Origin: Haloarcula mannanilytica
GTDB taxonomy: Archaea; Halobacteriota; Halobacteria; Halobacteriales; Haloarculaceae
Length of the DNA: 64,000 bases
Direction: 5' to 3'
Assembly (NCBI RefSeq): GCF_005406125.1
Contig: NZ_BIXZ01000001.1
Span: forward strand, 1,337,892-1,401,891
Positions 1-11,658 of the stretch are shown here, piece by piece. A program made the translations under genes and the position numbers. Below the pieces are notes generated by a model. It saw nothing but the letters and a program-made list of their open reading frames with translations. It did no database searches and was not told where the DNA came from. Within the stretch, counting starts at the first letter, position 1. Each line of letters opens with the position of its first letter.

Positions 1-1921
<1,921 letters not shown>

Positions 1922-1961
1922 CTACTACGTTGGGGCATGCGAAGCAGTTGTGACCTATCCC

Positions 1962-2678
1962 TCAGTCGGCACTCTGCCCGGCGAACGTCTCCGAGACCAC
2001 TTCGGTCAGATCGATCTTGTCAACGGTAATCGCGTCGACGTTGGCGAACAGGAAGCCGGCGAAGCCGACACGGATCAGCAGGCCGATGTACTCGGAGAGG
2101 ACCGTTATCACGAACGGGTCGAACACGTTCCCGATGGCGATGATCGCATAGGCGATGAGCATGCCGGTGAGGAACAACAGGAGGTTCCGGGACTTCCAGT
2201 GGAGCAGGCGCTGGTCGTCCGGGAGGGCGTCCGCGCGCCGCCAGATAGGGCCGGCAAACAGATACGCCAGCACTCCGTGGCCGACGACAGCCACCAGGAT
2301 CCCAGCGAGGGCGATGGGACCGCCAGCGATAGCGGCCACGTTGAACGCGAGCACCTGAACCAGCGGAATCCCGGCGACGATGGCGAGCGTTCGGTGGGAT
2401 TCGTTGGCGAGCAGGACCGTAACGACGTACAGCGTCGAGTAGGTGACGAAGTCATCGAGTATCTTCGGCAGATCCGTCTCACTGCCCGCGATATCGACGA
2501 ATCCGATACCCAGCGCCGAGAGAGCGGTCATCACCGTGGCGAATCCGACGACGCCAACGACCGGGTAGCAGTAACGTCGCTTGGCGGCCGGAAGCCGACG
2601 GAGCCAGGCCAGGAGGACGACCAGCGACGCGGTGTAGACGAGCGCCGAAACCGTCAGCACCATCTCGGTACTACTCAT
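1962..2678 (-). CDS. Type-1 opsin homologue lacking the retinal lysine
   Basis: 238 residues with seven predicted membrane helices and the overall pattern of microbial rhodopsins (helix A ends in RRLP; helix F starts WKSRN; helix G is followed by a short acidic tail). In helix G the retinal Schiff-base Lys position, within the family pattern KVGFG, is Arg203 (codon CGT at 2072-2070, context [10 protein letters not shown]). By eye, the helix C positions equivalent to Arg82-Asp85-Trp86 of bacteriorhodopsin are Asp76-Thr79-Tyr80, so the counterion is also gone, and helix F keeps few of the retinal-pocket aromatics. The gene overlaps the upstream transducer gene by 8 bp, which is the usual sensory-rhodopsin/Htr arrangement. 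Lysine-less opsin homologues are known from haloarchaea; their ligand and function are unknown. A photoreceptor role using covalent retinal is unlikely. Confidence 0.85.
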   Translation of the reverse strand: MSSTEMVLTVSALVYTASLVVLLAWLRRLPAAKRRYCYPVVGVVGFATVMTALSALGIGFVDIAGSETDLPKILDDFVTYSTLYVVTVLLANESHRTLAIVAGIPLVQVLAFNVAAIAGGPIALAGILVAVVGHGVLAYLFAGPIWRRADALPDDQRLLHWKSRNLLLFLTGMLIAYAIIAIGNVFDPFVITVLSEYIGLLIRVGFAGFLFANVDAITVDKIDLTEVVSETFAGQSAD

Positions 2679-4272
2679 CGGCTCCCCCCGAAGCTGGCCG
2701 CACGCTCGTCTGGTTCGGAGTTCCTCCAGCGTCCGTGGCGCTCGCCCGCGTCTCGAACGTCGAGAGCCGGTCGATGAGTTCCCGGGTCCGCGCAGAGAGG
2801 TCGTCGGCCCGCTGCCGGACGGCGCTCATCGTTTCGGCGGTTTCCTGGGCCGTATCGGCCAGGTCGTGGGACTGCCTGGCGACATCACTGGCGGCCTCGC
2901 CGACGGTGTCGATAGTTGCGGCCAGTTCTTCGGTTGCACTGGCACCGTCGTCGGTCGCCCGCGAGATTTCGGCCATCGCGTCGTCGACATCGTCGACAGT
3001 GTCAGTCAGTCGCTCGACGGCATCGCCGACCTGGTTGACGGTGGTCACGCCCGCACTGATGCGCTCGCTGGTGTGGTCCATCTCGTCGGCGACCTCGTCG
3101 ACTTCCCCGCGAGCGCCCTCGACGATTCCCTCGATCTCGTCGATGGCTGCCTGGGTTTCCTCCGCGAGGGTCTTGACTTCCTCTGCGACGACAGCGAACC
3201 CGTCACCGCCGTCGCCGGCGTGTGAGGCCTCGATGTTCGCGTTCAGTGCGAGCATGTTCGTCTGTTCGGCGATGTCGTCGATCAGTTCAGTCGTGGCTGC
3301 CACGTCGTCCATACGGTCGTCCAGGTCAGTCACGAGCGCGTCGAGGTGGGTCACGGCGGTTTCGATCCCTTCGATGGCCTCGATGGCCGCCTCGGTCCGG
3401 TCCGCCCCGGTCGCGCCAACGTCGGCGGCTTCGCCGGCCTGTCGAGCGACCTCGTCTGTCGTTGAGGCGACTTCCTCGACGGTCGCGGACAGGTCGTTCG
3501 TTTCCTCGATGGCCGTTTCGAGTTGGGTCGCCTGCGCCTCGATATCGCCGGCCAGTTCTCGAATATCATCGGCAAGGGACTGGTTGAGTTCCTCGATCTC
3601 CGTCGCGTCTGTGGCGACGGCTGTACTGGCTTTCTCAACGTCAGTCGCGAACTGCCGGATATCGTCGACAGTCTCGGAGAGACCGTCGGCCATCTCCTCG
3701 TAGGCCACCGAGATCCGTTCGACGGCATCGACATCAGTGTCAGCGTCGAGGCGTTGAGTGAAATCGCCGTCGGCCGCGGCCGTCATCGCGTCACCGATGT
3801 CGGTGGCGTGCTCGAGGAGGGTTTCGTTAAACTCCTCTGCGTCCTGTCGGGCCGCCTGTGCGTCTTGCTTGGCCTGTTCAGCCTCCTCGCGGGCGGTCTC
3901 TGACTCGTCGAACGCGTCGCTAAGGGAGTGGCGCATGCTGTCGAACGCGGATGCGAGACGCCCGAACTCGTCAGCACGGTCGACATCCGGACTGGTGTCG
4001 AGGTTCCCGTCCTCGATTGCCGTCGCAGCGTCGGTCAGTCGCCGGAGTTCGACCGCTGCGTTCCCGGCCAGCACGATAGCGAGCAATCCAAGATTGAGCG
4101 TTACGACGAACAACGTCCCCGAAAGAGCCGCGAGCCCAGCCCCCTGATTTGCCGCGTGTGCGGCAAACACAGCCCCGAACCCGAGCGTGACCAGGAGCGT
4201 CACACCGATTGCGAGCCCGATCCGCCGGCTGTAGTGGGCCACAACCCTCGTTCGGACGGTCGTCTCAGTCAT
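2671..4272 (-). CDS. Htr-like methyl-accepting transducer
   Basis: 533-residue chemotaxis/phototaxis transducer, expected to sit in the membrane and signal to CheA/CheW. It has two N-terminal membrane helices (about 16-40 and 47-68) with a very short external loop, so no periplasmic sensor domain. A HAMP region follows (to about 125), then a long coiled coil. The conserved signalling hairpin tip lies at roughly 335-375 ([20 protein letters not shown], then [16 protein letters not shown]). This layout matches the HtrII type, which senses through helix contacts with a partner opsin. The partner is the overlapping downstream opsin gene. Because that opsin lacks the retinal Lys, the stimulus passed to this transducer is open. 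Confidence 0.9.
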   Translation of the reverse strand: MTETTVRTRVVAHYSRRIGLAIGVTLLVTLGFGAVFAAHAANQGAGLAALSGTLFVVTLNLGLLAIVLAGNAAVELRRLTDAATAIEDGNLDTSPDVDRADEFGRLASAFDSMRHSLSDAFDESETAREEAEQAKQDAQAARQDAEEFNETLLEHATDIGDAMTAAADGDFTQRLDADTDVDAVERISVAYEEMADGLSETVDDIRQFATDVEKASTAVATDATEIEELNQSLADDIRELAGDIEAQATQLETAIEETNDLSATVEEVASTTDEVARQAGEAADVGATGADRTEAAIEAIEGIETAVTHLDALVTDLDDRMDDVAATTELIDDIAEQTNMLALNANIEASHAGDGGDGFAVVAEEVKTLAEETQAAIDEIEGIVEGARGEVDEVADEMDHTSERISAGVTTVNQVGDAVERLTDTVDDVDDAMAEISRATDDGASATEELAATIDTVGEAASDVARQSHDLADTAQETAETMSAVRQRADDLSARTRELIDRLSTFETRASATDAGGTPNQTSVRPASGGADE

Positions 4273-4457
4273 ACGTTCGACTCTCCGACCACCCGACTTA
4301 TTCCTATCTTTCCGAGTTCAGATACTGATAACTAGCTCAATAGAGTCTAAAACAGTCTTTCATGGACATTCGTATTTGGCAGTCGAATCAGCACTCCCAC
4401 CACCGTCGTTATGCAGCCAAAAGTGAAATACCTCGCAAAAACGCCCCAGTTCGACAG

Positions 4458-4775
4458 TTATCGGCCGATCTTGGCACCGGGTGCCTTGATGACGAGTTCC
4501 CCATCGCTTCGAACAGTGACGGAGTGACCGGCGTATTCAAAGGAGATACTGACGGGTGTCGAGCGGTCCGACGAGTCAACGAGCGAGTCCAGTGCTTCGG
4601 GGTCGATAGTCTCGTACAGCGGGGCGAAATCAGTCTGTTCCCGGCCAGTCATGGCGGAGATGTATTCCGTCACCGCTGCGCTCGGTTGGGTCTCGGTCCA
4701 GTCAAACTGCTTGCGTGTCACGTTCATCGGTATCGAAGAATTCTCGTCCCCGCTTCGTCCGTTACTTTTACTCAT
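4458..4775 (-). CDS. HalOD1 output-domain protein
   Basis: 105 residues. The C-terminal two thirds match the haloarchaeal HalOD1 output domain: AAVTEYISAMTGREQTDFAP, then PLYETIDPEALDSLV, then a beta-rich end (ISFEYAGHSVTVRSDGELVI). HalOD1 domains occur alone or at the end of bacterio-opsin activator (Bat)-like and other response proteins, and are thought to act as signalling output modules of unknown mechanism. This copy stands alone, between the opsin/transducer pair and an aminotransferase gene on the same strand but with its own spacing of 150-190 bp on each side. A functional link to the opsin pair is only suggested by proximity. Confidence 0.8.
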   Translation of the reverse strand: MSKSNGRSGDENSSIPMNVTRKQFDWTETQPSAAVTEYISAMTGREQTDFAPLYETIDPEALDSLVDSSDRSTPVSISFEYAGHSVTVRSDGELVIKAPGAKIGR

Positions 4776-4925
4776 GGTGGTTTGTCTATCTGCATCAAAG
4801 TAGTACGCAGTAATATAGTCTTCCCAGCATTATCAGACTGTGAAAAGACGGGGCACCGCGATCAGGGCGGGCGAAATCAAGCAGTATCGTCGATTTTCGT
4901 CGGTTTTCGTCGGTTCTCGCCCGGG

Positions 4926-6029
4926 TTACAGGTCGGCTGCGTCTTCGATTGCGTCGGTTAGCTTCTTGATACTCTCGACGGTATGTTCGCCCATGTGTCC
5001 GATTCGGAAACTCTCCTCGCTGATGTCGCCGTAGCCACTGGAGAACACCATGTCGTACTCCTCGGAGACGGCCTCGACCGTCTCGGCGACGTTGATCCCC
5101 TGCGTGTTCTCGATACAGGTCACCGTCTGGGACTCGTAGCCCTCCTCGGGGTAGAGGTCGAAGTGCTCGCGGGCCCACTCGCGCGTGTACTCGGCCATCT
5201 CCTGGTGGCGCTGGTCGCGGGCGTCGTGGGTCTCATCGAGCATGTGTTTCATCTGCTTGCGGTAGGCGAGCATCAGCGGAATCGCCGGCGTGGAGTGGGT
5301 CTGGCCCTTCCGGTCGTAGTAGTCGAGCGTGCGCTGGAAGCCGCCGTACCACGACGCCGAGTCCTTCTCCAGTTCCCGCTCGTAGGCGGCGTCGCTGACG
5401 GCACAGACCGCGAGGCCGGGCGGCATGGCGAAGGCCTTCTGCGTGGACGTGAAGATGGCGTCGATGCCGTGGGCCTCGATGTCGATCTGGTCGCCGCCGA
5501 GACAGGAGATGGCGTCGACGACGAAGTAGGTGTCCGGGTACTCCGCGACCACGTCGCCGATTTCCTCGATCGGGTTCCGGACGCCGGTCGAGGTCTCGTT
5601 CATCACGGCCCCGACGGCGTCGTAGTCGCCGGATTCGAGCGCGTCGCGGATGTCGTCTGGTTTGACTGCTCTGCCCCAGTCGTACTCGATGCGGTCGACA
5701 TCTTTGCCGAGTCGCTGTGCGACGTTGGCCTGGCGCTCGCTGAACGCGCCGGAGGTCGGCACGAGCATGCTGTCCTCGACGAGGTTGAGCGTCGTCGCTT
5801 CCCAGAACTCCGTGCCCGACGCCGTGAGCACGATGACATCGTTGTCAGTGCCGAGGAACTCCTTCGTGTCCTCGACGATGGTGGTGTAGAGGTCCGTCAT
5901 CCGGTCCATCCGGTGGCCGAACATCGGTTCGGCCATCGCCTCGATAACGTCCTCGCGCACCTCTGTCGGCCCCGGGAGATACAGCGTTTTGTCCTGGTAG
6001 TCGTCTTTGTATTCGCGTTTTTCGGTCAC
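4926..6029 (-). CDS. Alanine/serine-glyoxylate aminotransferase family protein
   Basis: Class V, PLP-dependent aminotransferase of the alanine--glyoxylate / serine--glyoxylate group, about 367 residues. Seen: the N-terminal signature LPGPTEV followed by GHR, the substrate-pocket stretch FVVDAISCLGGD, and the PLP lysine in FTSTQKAFAMPPGLA. I chose the GTG at 6029 because a GGTGG motif lies 7-11 bases before it and the family starts here. In-frame ATGs at 6071 and 6107 would add 14 or 26 residues without family similarity. The natural substrate pair (alanine, serine or another amino donor) cannot be told from sequence. Confidence 0.88.
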   Translation of the reverse strand: MTEKREYKDDYQDKTLYLPGPTEVREDVIEAMAEPMFGHRMDRMTDLYTTIVEDTKEFLGTDNDVIVLTASGTEFWEATTLNLVEDSMLVPTSGAFSERQANVAQRLGKDVDRIEYDWGRAVKPDDIRDALESGDYDAVGAVMNETSTGVRNPIEEIGDVVAEYPDTYFVVDAISCLGGDQIDIEAHGIDAIFTSTQKAFAMPPGLAVCAVSDAAYERELEKDSASWYGGFQRTLDYYDRKGQTHSTPAIPLMLAYRKQMKHMLDETHDARDQRHQEMAEYTREWAREHFDLYPEEGYESQTVTCIENTQGINVAETVEAVSEEYDMVFSSGYGDISEESFRIGHMGEHTVESIKKLTDAIEDAADL

Positions 6030-6248
6030 AGAACCACCTGTAGTAGGTGAGTGCTCGAATCCAGGGGGCATGGTAGTTTTGATACCGGGCGAGGGCCACC
6101 GTCTCACCCCCAGCAGCGACCGGGGCCAGCGGGACGGTGTCGCCGTCCCCGCAGAGCGTCCGCGCCGACGGGGATAACTCAGACAGCGACTGTACTCTAC
6201 AGGAAGTATTTGTCAATGGGGATGGTAAACACACACACGTCCTCACAT

Positions 6249-6407
6249 ATGGGTCGCCACGCCCCGCTCACGGACGATCAGCGAACGGCCGTCGCCCACC
6301 GGGCAGTCGAGCAGGTCGCTGCCACGCTCGCCGAGATGCACGATGACTCGCGACCGGTCCAACGTACGCCGGTCAGCGGCGACGGTACAGACGGACGCCG
6401 TACATGA
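6249..6407 (+). CDS. Small hypothetical protein (doubtful)
   Basis: A 52-residue frame starting MGRHAPLTDDQRTAVAHRAV, with an amphipathic helical first half and a polar end. Codon use is like the neighbours, but its last 35 bp overlap the convergent zinc-ribbon membrane gene and I recognise no family. It may be a real small gene or chance. Confidence 0.3.
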   Translation: MGRHAPLTDDQRTAVAHRAVEQVAATLAEMHDDSRPVQRTPVSGDGTDGRRT

Positions 6408-6915
6408 CAAATCCGGCGTAGATCGCCGGCCCGAGCAGGACCGTCGGCATTGTCGCTATCACGCCGTTGTACAGGTATCCGAGGAGAACGTCGATAAAGA
6501 CTAACAGGAAGGGCGCGAGCGCGAGCGCCTTCCCGCCGGTTCTGACCGCGTCGTCGACTGTCGACCGGGAGGCACCGATCGCTGCAACGCCGGCGACAAC
6601 GAGGATATACGACAGCGTGACACCCGGCGGTGAGACGATCGGGAGCGTAAACAGCGCAATCGTCCCGAGGGCGAAGCCGACGACCCGTGGTCCGTTGTCG
6701 CTCCCAGCGAGCGCGTGCTGGATCCCGTCGAGGTCGCCGGCGTTCAGCGCCGCTTCGAGGTCCGACGTGGTTTGACTGCCGCCGCCAGCGTCGAGGACCG
6801 TTGTCCCGGTCCCGGCGTCGACCGGGCTGTCGAAGTCCCGGCCGCAGTGCATACACCACGTCGCGGTCGCACTGACTTTCTCCGAGCAGTGGGGGCAGCG
6901 GGGATCGGCGGTCAT
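6373..6915 (-). CDS. Zinc-ribbon membrane protein
   Basis: 180 residues. The N terminus is a zinc ribbon with two CxxC pairs (CPHC at 7-10, CMHC at 22-25). A polar linker follows, then about four hydrophobic segments from residue 80 onward ending in a basic tail (YGVRLYRRR). The plan of N-terminal zinc ribbon plus membrane domain is common in haloarchaeal proteins of unknown role. It is divergent from the next gene by 74 bp, so the two may share a promoter region. Function not assigned. Confidence 0.75.
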   Translation of the reverse strand: MTADPRCPHCSEKVSATATWCMHCGRDFDSPVDAGTGTTVLDAGGGSQTTSDLEAALNAGDLDGIQHALAGSDNGPRVVGFALGTIALFTLPIVSPPGVTLSYILVVAGVAAIGASRSTVDDAVRTGGKALALAPFLLVFIDVLLGYLYNGVIATMPTVLLGPAIYAGFVMYGVRLYRRR

Positions 6916-6989
6916 ACTGTCATGTTCGAGGGCGCACAGTTAGCGGTTACGGGGGGAGAATATACACGTGTCCACGGGAAAGGGGGTGT

Positions 6990-7619
6990 ATGGATTGGGT
7001 CGCACGGGCCGAGAGCCTCCTGTACGACGGCGAGGTGATCGAAGCGGACGTTCGCCTGGACCGCGGCGGGGTCGTCGTGACAAGCCATCGCGTCCTCGTG
7101 TTCACGCCGGACCGCGAGGGGTCGAACTACAGGCAGGTCGACCGCCCCAACGTCGAAGGCGTTGATGTCACCACGAGCGGTGACTGGTCGTTCCTCGAAC
7201 TCGGCGTGAAGGCGCTGGTCGTCGGTGTCGTGCTGGTAGCCGCCGGGATGACGGTGAGCCTCGATAGCCTCGTCAGCAACGTCTCGCTTGACAGCGGCGG
7301 TGCCACCAGTGCCGTCGGTATCGGCGGGATGCTGGGGATGCTCCAGACGATGCTGACGCTGATGGCACAACTGGACGACCTGCTGCGCCTGTTTGGCGGC
7401 CTCGCGCTGGCCTTTGCCGCCGTCGTCCTCGGGGTGTATCTCTGGAGCCGCGACCGGCTACTCGTCGTGCGCGTCGCCGGCGACGACGACATCGAACTGA
7501 CCGCACCGGACGACGAGAGCGTCGTCGACCGAATCGAGGCCGCCATCGTTCCGGGCGCGGCACCCGCCGACGCCGCAAATCCGGACCAGCAGCCACAGTC
7601 CGAGGACCCGCTCCCGTGA
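6990..7619 (+). CDS. Membrane protein with PH-like N-terminal domain
   Basis: 209 residues. The first 60 look like a bacterial PH-type (bPH) fold, with the pattern GEVIEADVRLDRGGVVVTSH followed by RVLVFTPD. Two hydrophobic segments lie near residues 73-92 and 128-153, with a Gly/Met-rich stretch between them, and the tail is polar and acidic. The only defined feature is the divergent zinc-ribbon membrane gene upstream and uvrC 33 bp downstream on the same strand, so uvrC could be co-transcribed. Role unknown. Confidence 0.7.
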   Translation: MDWVARAESLLYDGEVIEADVRLDRGGVVVTSHRVLVFTPDREGSNYRQVDRPNVEGVDVTTSGDWSFLELGVKALVVGVVLVAAGMTVSLDSLVSNVSLDSGGATSAVGIGGMLGMLQTMLTLMAQLDDLLRLFGGLALAFAAVVLGVYLWSRDRLLVVRVAGDDDIELTAPDDESVVDRIEAAIVPGAAPADAANPDQQPQSEDPLP

Positions 7620-7652
7620 CGTTCAACCCCACCGAGCGCCAAGCCTGAGCTA

Positions 7653-9398
7653 ATGGACGCCGAGGAGGTTCGAGAGCGCGCGGGGTCGTTGCCATCGGAG
7701 CCCGGCGTGTACCTGTTCGAACAGGAGCGCGACGGCCAGCGCCGCGTTCTCTACGTCGGGAAAGCCGTCGACCTGCGGGACCGCGTGCGCTCCTACGCCG
7801 ATCCGCGCAGCGAGCGCATCGCCAAGATGGTCGAACGAGCCGAAACCATCGACTTCGCGGTCACCGACACCGAGACGCAAGCGCTGTTGCTCGAAGCGAA
7901 CCTGATCAAGCGCCACCGGCCGCCCTACAACGTCCGACTGAAAGACGACAAGTCCTACCCGCTGGTCCAGCTGACCGACCATGCCGTCCCTCGAATCAAG
8001 GTGACCCGCGACCCCGAGGACGGCGCGACCGTCTACGGGCCGTTCACCGACAAGGGTCGGGTCGAAACGGTGGTGAAGGCCCTGCGGGAGACCTACGGCC
8101 TGCGGGGCTGTTCCGACCACAAGTACAGCAACCGGGACCGCCCCTGTCTGGACTACGAGATGGGTATCTGCACCGCGCCCTGCACCGGCGAAATCAGCGA
8201 AAGCGACTACGCCGAAGATGTCGAGGCCGTTACGCGGTACTTCGAGGGCGAGACCGGCGTGCTCGCGGACCCGCTGCGCCGCGAGATGGAAGCCGCCGCC
8301 CAGTCCCAAGAGTTCGAGCGCGCCGCGAACCTCCGGGACAAGCTCGGGGCCGTCGAGGCGCTCCACGGCGAAGGCGACACCGCCGTCAGCGACTCCGGTG
8401 GGTACCAGACGACGGACGTGCTCGGGGCCGCCATCGAGGGCGAGCGCGCCATCGTCGCCCGACTCCACGCCGAGGGCGGCAAGCTCATCGAACGGGACCG
8501 GCACACGCTGGAGGCCCCGGACGGCGAGGGGACCGCCGGCGTGTACCGGGCGTTCATTCCGCAGTACTACGCCGAACGGGAGTTGCCCGACCGGATTCTC
8601 TGTGCCGAAGCCCCCGCCGACCCGGATATCGAGACGTGGCTGAAGAGCGAGGGCGTCACTCTCGGCGTGCCCGGGGCTGGACGGGAGGCGACGCTGGTCG
8701 ACCTTGCGCTGAAAAACGCCCGCCAACGTGGCGGGACTGACGACGAGACCGGCGGACTGGCCGACGCGCTGGGAATCGACCGCCCGAGCCGCATCGAGGG
8801 GTTCGACGTGAGCCACGCTCAGGGCCGGTCAGCCGTCGGCTCGAACGTCACCTTCGTCGACGAGACGCCTGAAAAAAGCGACTACCGCCGGAAGAAGCTC
8901 ACCGAGCAAAACGACGACTACGCGAACATGCGCGAACTCGTCCGCTGGCGGGCCACACGCGCCGTCGAGGACCGTGACGACCGGCCGGACCCGGACCTGC
9001 TGCTCATCGACGGCGGCGACGGCCAGCTTGGGGCGGCCCGCGACGCCCTCGCCGAGACCGGCTGGGACGTGCCCGCCATCGCGCTGGCGAAAGACGAGGA
9101 GCTAGTCATCACGCCCGACCGCGTGTACGACTGGGACGACGACGCACCACACCTGCATCTCCTCCAGCGGATTCGCGACGAGGCCCACCGCTTTGCCGTC
9201 CAGTACCATCAGACGCTACGGGACGAAGTGTCGACGACGCTCGACGACGTGCCCGGTATCGGCCCCGAAACGCGGAAGCGACTGCTCCGGCGCTTCGGCA
9301 GCGTCGACAACGTCAGGACGGCCTCCGACGAAGAACTGACAGCTATCGACGGCATCGGCGAGCAGACCGCGGAGACGATTCGGTCGCAGCTCCAGTGA
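7653..9398 (+). CDS. uvrC: UvrABC excinuclease subunit C
   Basis: UvrC makes both incisions in bacterial-type nucleotide excision repair. The 581 residues show the GIY-YIG nuclease domain at the start (PGVYLFEQ ... [17 protein letters not shown]) and a four-Cys cluster near residues 150-185 (RGCSDH ... [17 protein letters not shown]) of the kind now assigned to an iron-sulfur cluster. After these come a UVR motif ([11 protein letters not shown]), the RNase H-like nuclease ([10 protein letters not shown]) and a C-terminal helix-hairpin-helix pair ([30 protein letters not shown]). uvrB lies elsewhere in this window at 48.8-50.9 kb, so the two are not in one operon. Confidence 0.97.
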   Translation: MDAEEVRERAGSLPSEPGVYLFEQERDGQRRVLYVGKAVDLRDRVRSYADPRSERIAKMVERAETIDFAVTDTETQALLLEANLIKRHRPPYNVRLKDDKSYPLVQLTDHAVPRIKVTRDPEDGATVYGPFTDKGRVETVVKALRETYGLRGCSDHKYSNRDRPCLDYEMGICTAPCTGEISESDYAEDVEAVTRYFEGETGVLADPLRREMEAAAQSQEFERAANLRDKLGAVEALHGEGDTAVSDSGGYQTTDVLGAAIEGERAIVARLHAEGGKLIERDRHTLEAPDGEGTAGVYRAFIPQYYAERELPDRILCAEAPADPDIETWLKSEGVTLGVPGAGREATLVDLALKNARQRGGTDDETGGLADALGIDRPSRIEGFDVSHAQGRSAVGSNVTFVDETPEKSDYRRKKLTEQNDDYANMRELVRWRATRAVEDRDDRPDPDLLLIDGGDGQLGAARDALAETGWDVPAIALAKDEELVITPDRVYDWDDDAPHLHLLQRIRDEAHRFAVQYHQTLRDEVSTTLDDVPGIGPETRKRLLRRFGSVDNVRTASDEELTAIDGIGEQTAETIRSQLQ

Positions 9399-9506
9399 TT
9401 TCGTATAGCAGATAGTAGTTTATTCCTGGCGAGCGATCAGAGACACTATTCTGTCGAAACGAGCCGAAGAAAGCCGCTAAGCTACGATTCCAGAGGACAG
9501 ACGCCG

Positions 9507-10223
9507 TTACGGCTCGACGACCGTGTTCCGGAGCGTCCCGACACCGTCGTAGGTGATCTCGATCGTGTCACCGGGTGCGACCGTCCCCGGATTGGCGGGG
9601 CTCCCGAACGCGACGACATCGCCGGGCCGGAAGGTGAACCGTTCCGAGAGGTACGCGACCACCTCGTGTGGCCCAAACAGCATCTCGCTGGTGTTGGCGG
9701 ACTGGCGGCGCTCGTCACCGATGTCGGTGTGCATGTCGATACCCGTGGGGTCCACGTCCGTCTCGATCCAGGGACCGAGGGGCGCGGAGCCGTCGAAGGC
9801 TTTCCGTGCGGTTCGGCCCTGCTGGTCCAGCGCGTCGACATCATTCAGTATCGTGTACCCTCGGACAGCGTCCGGGACCGCAGCGGGGTCGAGGTCGTGG
9901 CACCGTTTGCCGATGACCGCAGCTAACTCCCCGGCGTAGGTGAGTTCGTCGCTGAACGGCGGGTACGGAATGTCTTGTTCGTGGGCGAGCAGTGCCGTCG
10001 GGGGCTTGATGAAGAAATCCGGTTCCTCGGGCCGGTCGTAGTCCATCTGGTCGTTGGTAGCGGCGTAGTTCCGGCCGACGCAGTACAGCGCGGTCGGTTC
10101 ACATGGCGGTAGCAATCGTCCATCGCGCCCGACTGCGTACTGGCCGTCGTCGGTATGGACGACACCGTCAACGTATTCACCCGAGACCGGTCCGTCATCC
10201 GTCAGGAGTCGCGCGATTCGCAT
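9507..10223 (-). CDS. Fumarylacetoacetate hydrolase family protein
   Basis: 238 residues of the FAH fold, a metal-dependent hydrolase/decarboxylase family acting on beta-diketo or acylpyruvate-type acids. Seen: CVGRNYAATNDQM and FFIKPPTALLAHEQDIPYPP, the metal-ligand region ELTYAGELAAVIGKRC, DVDALDQQ, and the closing VAPGDTIEITYDGVGTLRN. It covers a single FAH domain and is near the short end of the family. The gene is convergent with uvrC and stands alone. Substrate (acylpyruvate, oxaloacetate or another) cannot be read from the sequence. Confidence 0.88.
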   Translation of the reverse strand: MRIARLLTDDGPVSGEYVDGVVHTDDGQYAVGRDGRLLPPCEPTALYCVGRNYAATNDQMDYDRPEEPDFFIKPPTALLAHEQDIPYPPFSDELTYAGELAAVIGKRCHDLDPAAVPDAVRGYTILNDVDALDQQGRTARKAFDGSAPLGPWIETDVDPTGIDMHTDIGDERRQSANTSEMLFGPHEVVAYLSERFTFRPGDVVAFGSPANPGTVAPGDTIEITYDGVGTLRNTVVEP

Positions 10224-10479
10224 ACTGAGTGGTCTGTGTGGCGGTGAAAAAGGCGTGTCGGCTACAATGTGGGTAGCGCGACCCCGATCCTCCAGAATAC
10301 AACCAGAATAAGTGTTCTACCGCCGTTTTGCTGGCATAACGATCTTGCAGCTGTGACTTCAGTAAATCAAATACCGCGATATCAAATATCGTAATAGATG
10401 TGAACTCGGCGTCGAAGCAGTCCAAGCACCGGACGGCAGTTGCACCACCGAAGCGGTTTTTTCGCGCAACGGCGTACCG

Positions 10480-11430
10480 ATGAACATGGCTGTGACCCGA
10501 CGGCTCCTGATGGCCGTCGTCGGACTGTCATCGCTGTTGATCTATCTCGGGGCAGCGTATGTGGGGTACGTGCTTCTGTTGCCGGTGTGGGACAGTCGCC
10601 CGTCACCGGCGATGGCCGGGGTAGTCGTCATCGGGACGGCAATCGTTTTCGGCGTTGTGAGCTACTGGGGCGCGACAGCACAACTCAAGCGATCACTCGA
10701 TGCGGTCGAACTCCGGCGGGCGCGTGCGCCCGACGTATATCAACAGCTCGACGCGCTCGTCGAGCAGATGGATATCCAGACGCCGAGGTTGCTACTGGCA
10801 GAGCTACCGGTCCCAAATGCGTTCGCTATCGGCGGGGGCGCTGGCGCGATTGTCGTAGACCGGCGGCTGTTCCGACTGCTCTCGGCCCCTGAGTTCGAGG
10901 CGCTGCTGGCACACGAACTCGCACATCTGGAAACCCACGATGCGCTCGTCCAGACTGTCGCGTACAGCCTCGTCCAAACGCTTGTCGGGCTCGTCGGCCT
11001 CGTTCTGTTTCCTGTAGTGGTGTTGAGCGGTGGTATCGCCCGATCGCTTGCGTTACTCCGTGGCGACCCGTCGTCGTGGTCACGATCGTGGTTCGGTCGG
11101 ACCCAGCGGTACGCCCTACAGATCGTTGCTGTCCTTGGAGTGGCCGTGACACTCCTGATACTCGGCTACTCCAGACGCCGTGAAGTGGCGGCCGATGACC
11201 GCGCAGTCGAAGTGACGGGGAACCCCATCGCGCTTGCCCGAGCGCTTAAAACGATCGAGCGGGCTTCGAAACCGCATTTCGACCCTCTGAGACAACTGTA
11301 CGTTCATGGTGAGACGGACACCGAACTGTCGCGCCTCTTGTCGACGCATCCACCGATGGACGAACGAATCCAGCGGTTAAAGGAGCGAGCACGACATACC
11401 AAGACAATTCCACGGCGAGAAACAAGCTGA
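10480..11430 (+). CDS. HtpX-like M48 zinc metalloprotease
   Basis: 316-residue membrane protease of the M48 family, likely in membrane protein quality control with the active site on the cytoplasmic side. Two membrane helices open the protein. The zinc motif HELAH sits in LLAHELAHLETHD, with the third ligand region at SRRREVAADDRAVEVTGNP, and two further helices lie between them. The end is basic and polar (LSTHPPMDERIQRLKERAR). A second ATG at 10486 is equally possible. A T-run and a short repeat (CGATAT ... ATATCG, 10377-10391) lie upstream, but I cannot place a clear TATA box. Confidence 0.9.
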   Translation: MNMAVTRRLLMAVVGLSSLLIYLGAAYVGYVLLLPVWDSRPSPAMAGVVVIGTAIVFGVVSYWGATAQLKRSLDAVELRRARAPDVYQQLDALVEQMDIQTPRLLLAELPVPNAFAIGGGAGAIVVDRRLFRLLSAPEFEALLAHELAHLETHDALVQTVAYSLVQTLVGLVGLVLFPVVVLSGGIARSLALLRGDPSSWSRSWFGRTQRYALQIVAVLGVAVTLLILGYSRRREVAADDRAVEVTGNPIALARALKTIERASKPHFDPLRQLYVHGETDTELSRLLSTHPPMDERIQRLKERARHTKTIPRRETS

Positions 11431-11545
11431 TAGGAACTGGAAAACAGTGGTATTCCGGGATAGAACACCAATAGAAGGGGTGGCCAGGTTCACACATAGA
11501 GTTCTCGAATATGGATCTATATTCTCCTAATATGTGGTCAAAATT

Positions 11546-11574
11546 CATAGTATCCATATCTAACGGATACTATG
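11546..11574. promoter_or_regulatory. Perfect 10-bp inverted repeat upstream of arsR-like gene
   Basis: CATAGTATCC (11546-11555) and GGATACTATG (11565-11574) form a perfect inverted repeat with a 9-base spacer, 85 bases before the ArsR-type start codon and 115 bases after the htpX stop. It could be an operator or the htpX terminator stem. There is no T-run after it, which favours an operator. Confidence 0.45.
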
Positions 11575-11627
11575 GGTAGCAAGTCGGGAGACGGCCGCGA
11601 CTGACAACAGCATCTGTGGCACGGAGG

Positions 11628-11638
11628 ATAATTATATG
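11628..11638 (+). promoter_or_regulatory. TATA element of the ArsR-type gene
   Basis: ATAATTATATG lies with its centre about 26 bases before the ATG at 11659. This is the spacing of a leaderless haloarchaeal transcript and supports that start. Confidence 0.55.
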
Positions 11639-11658
11639 AACAGGGCCAACTGCAGGGT

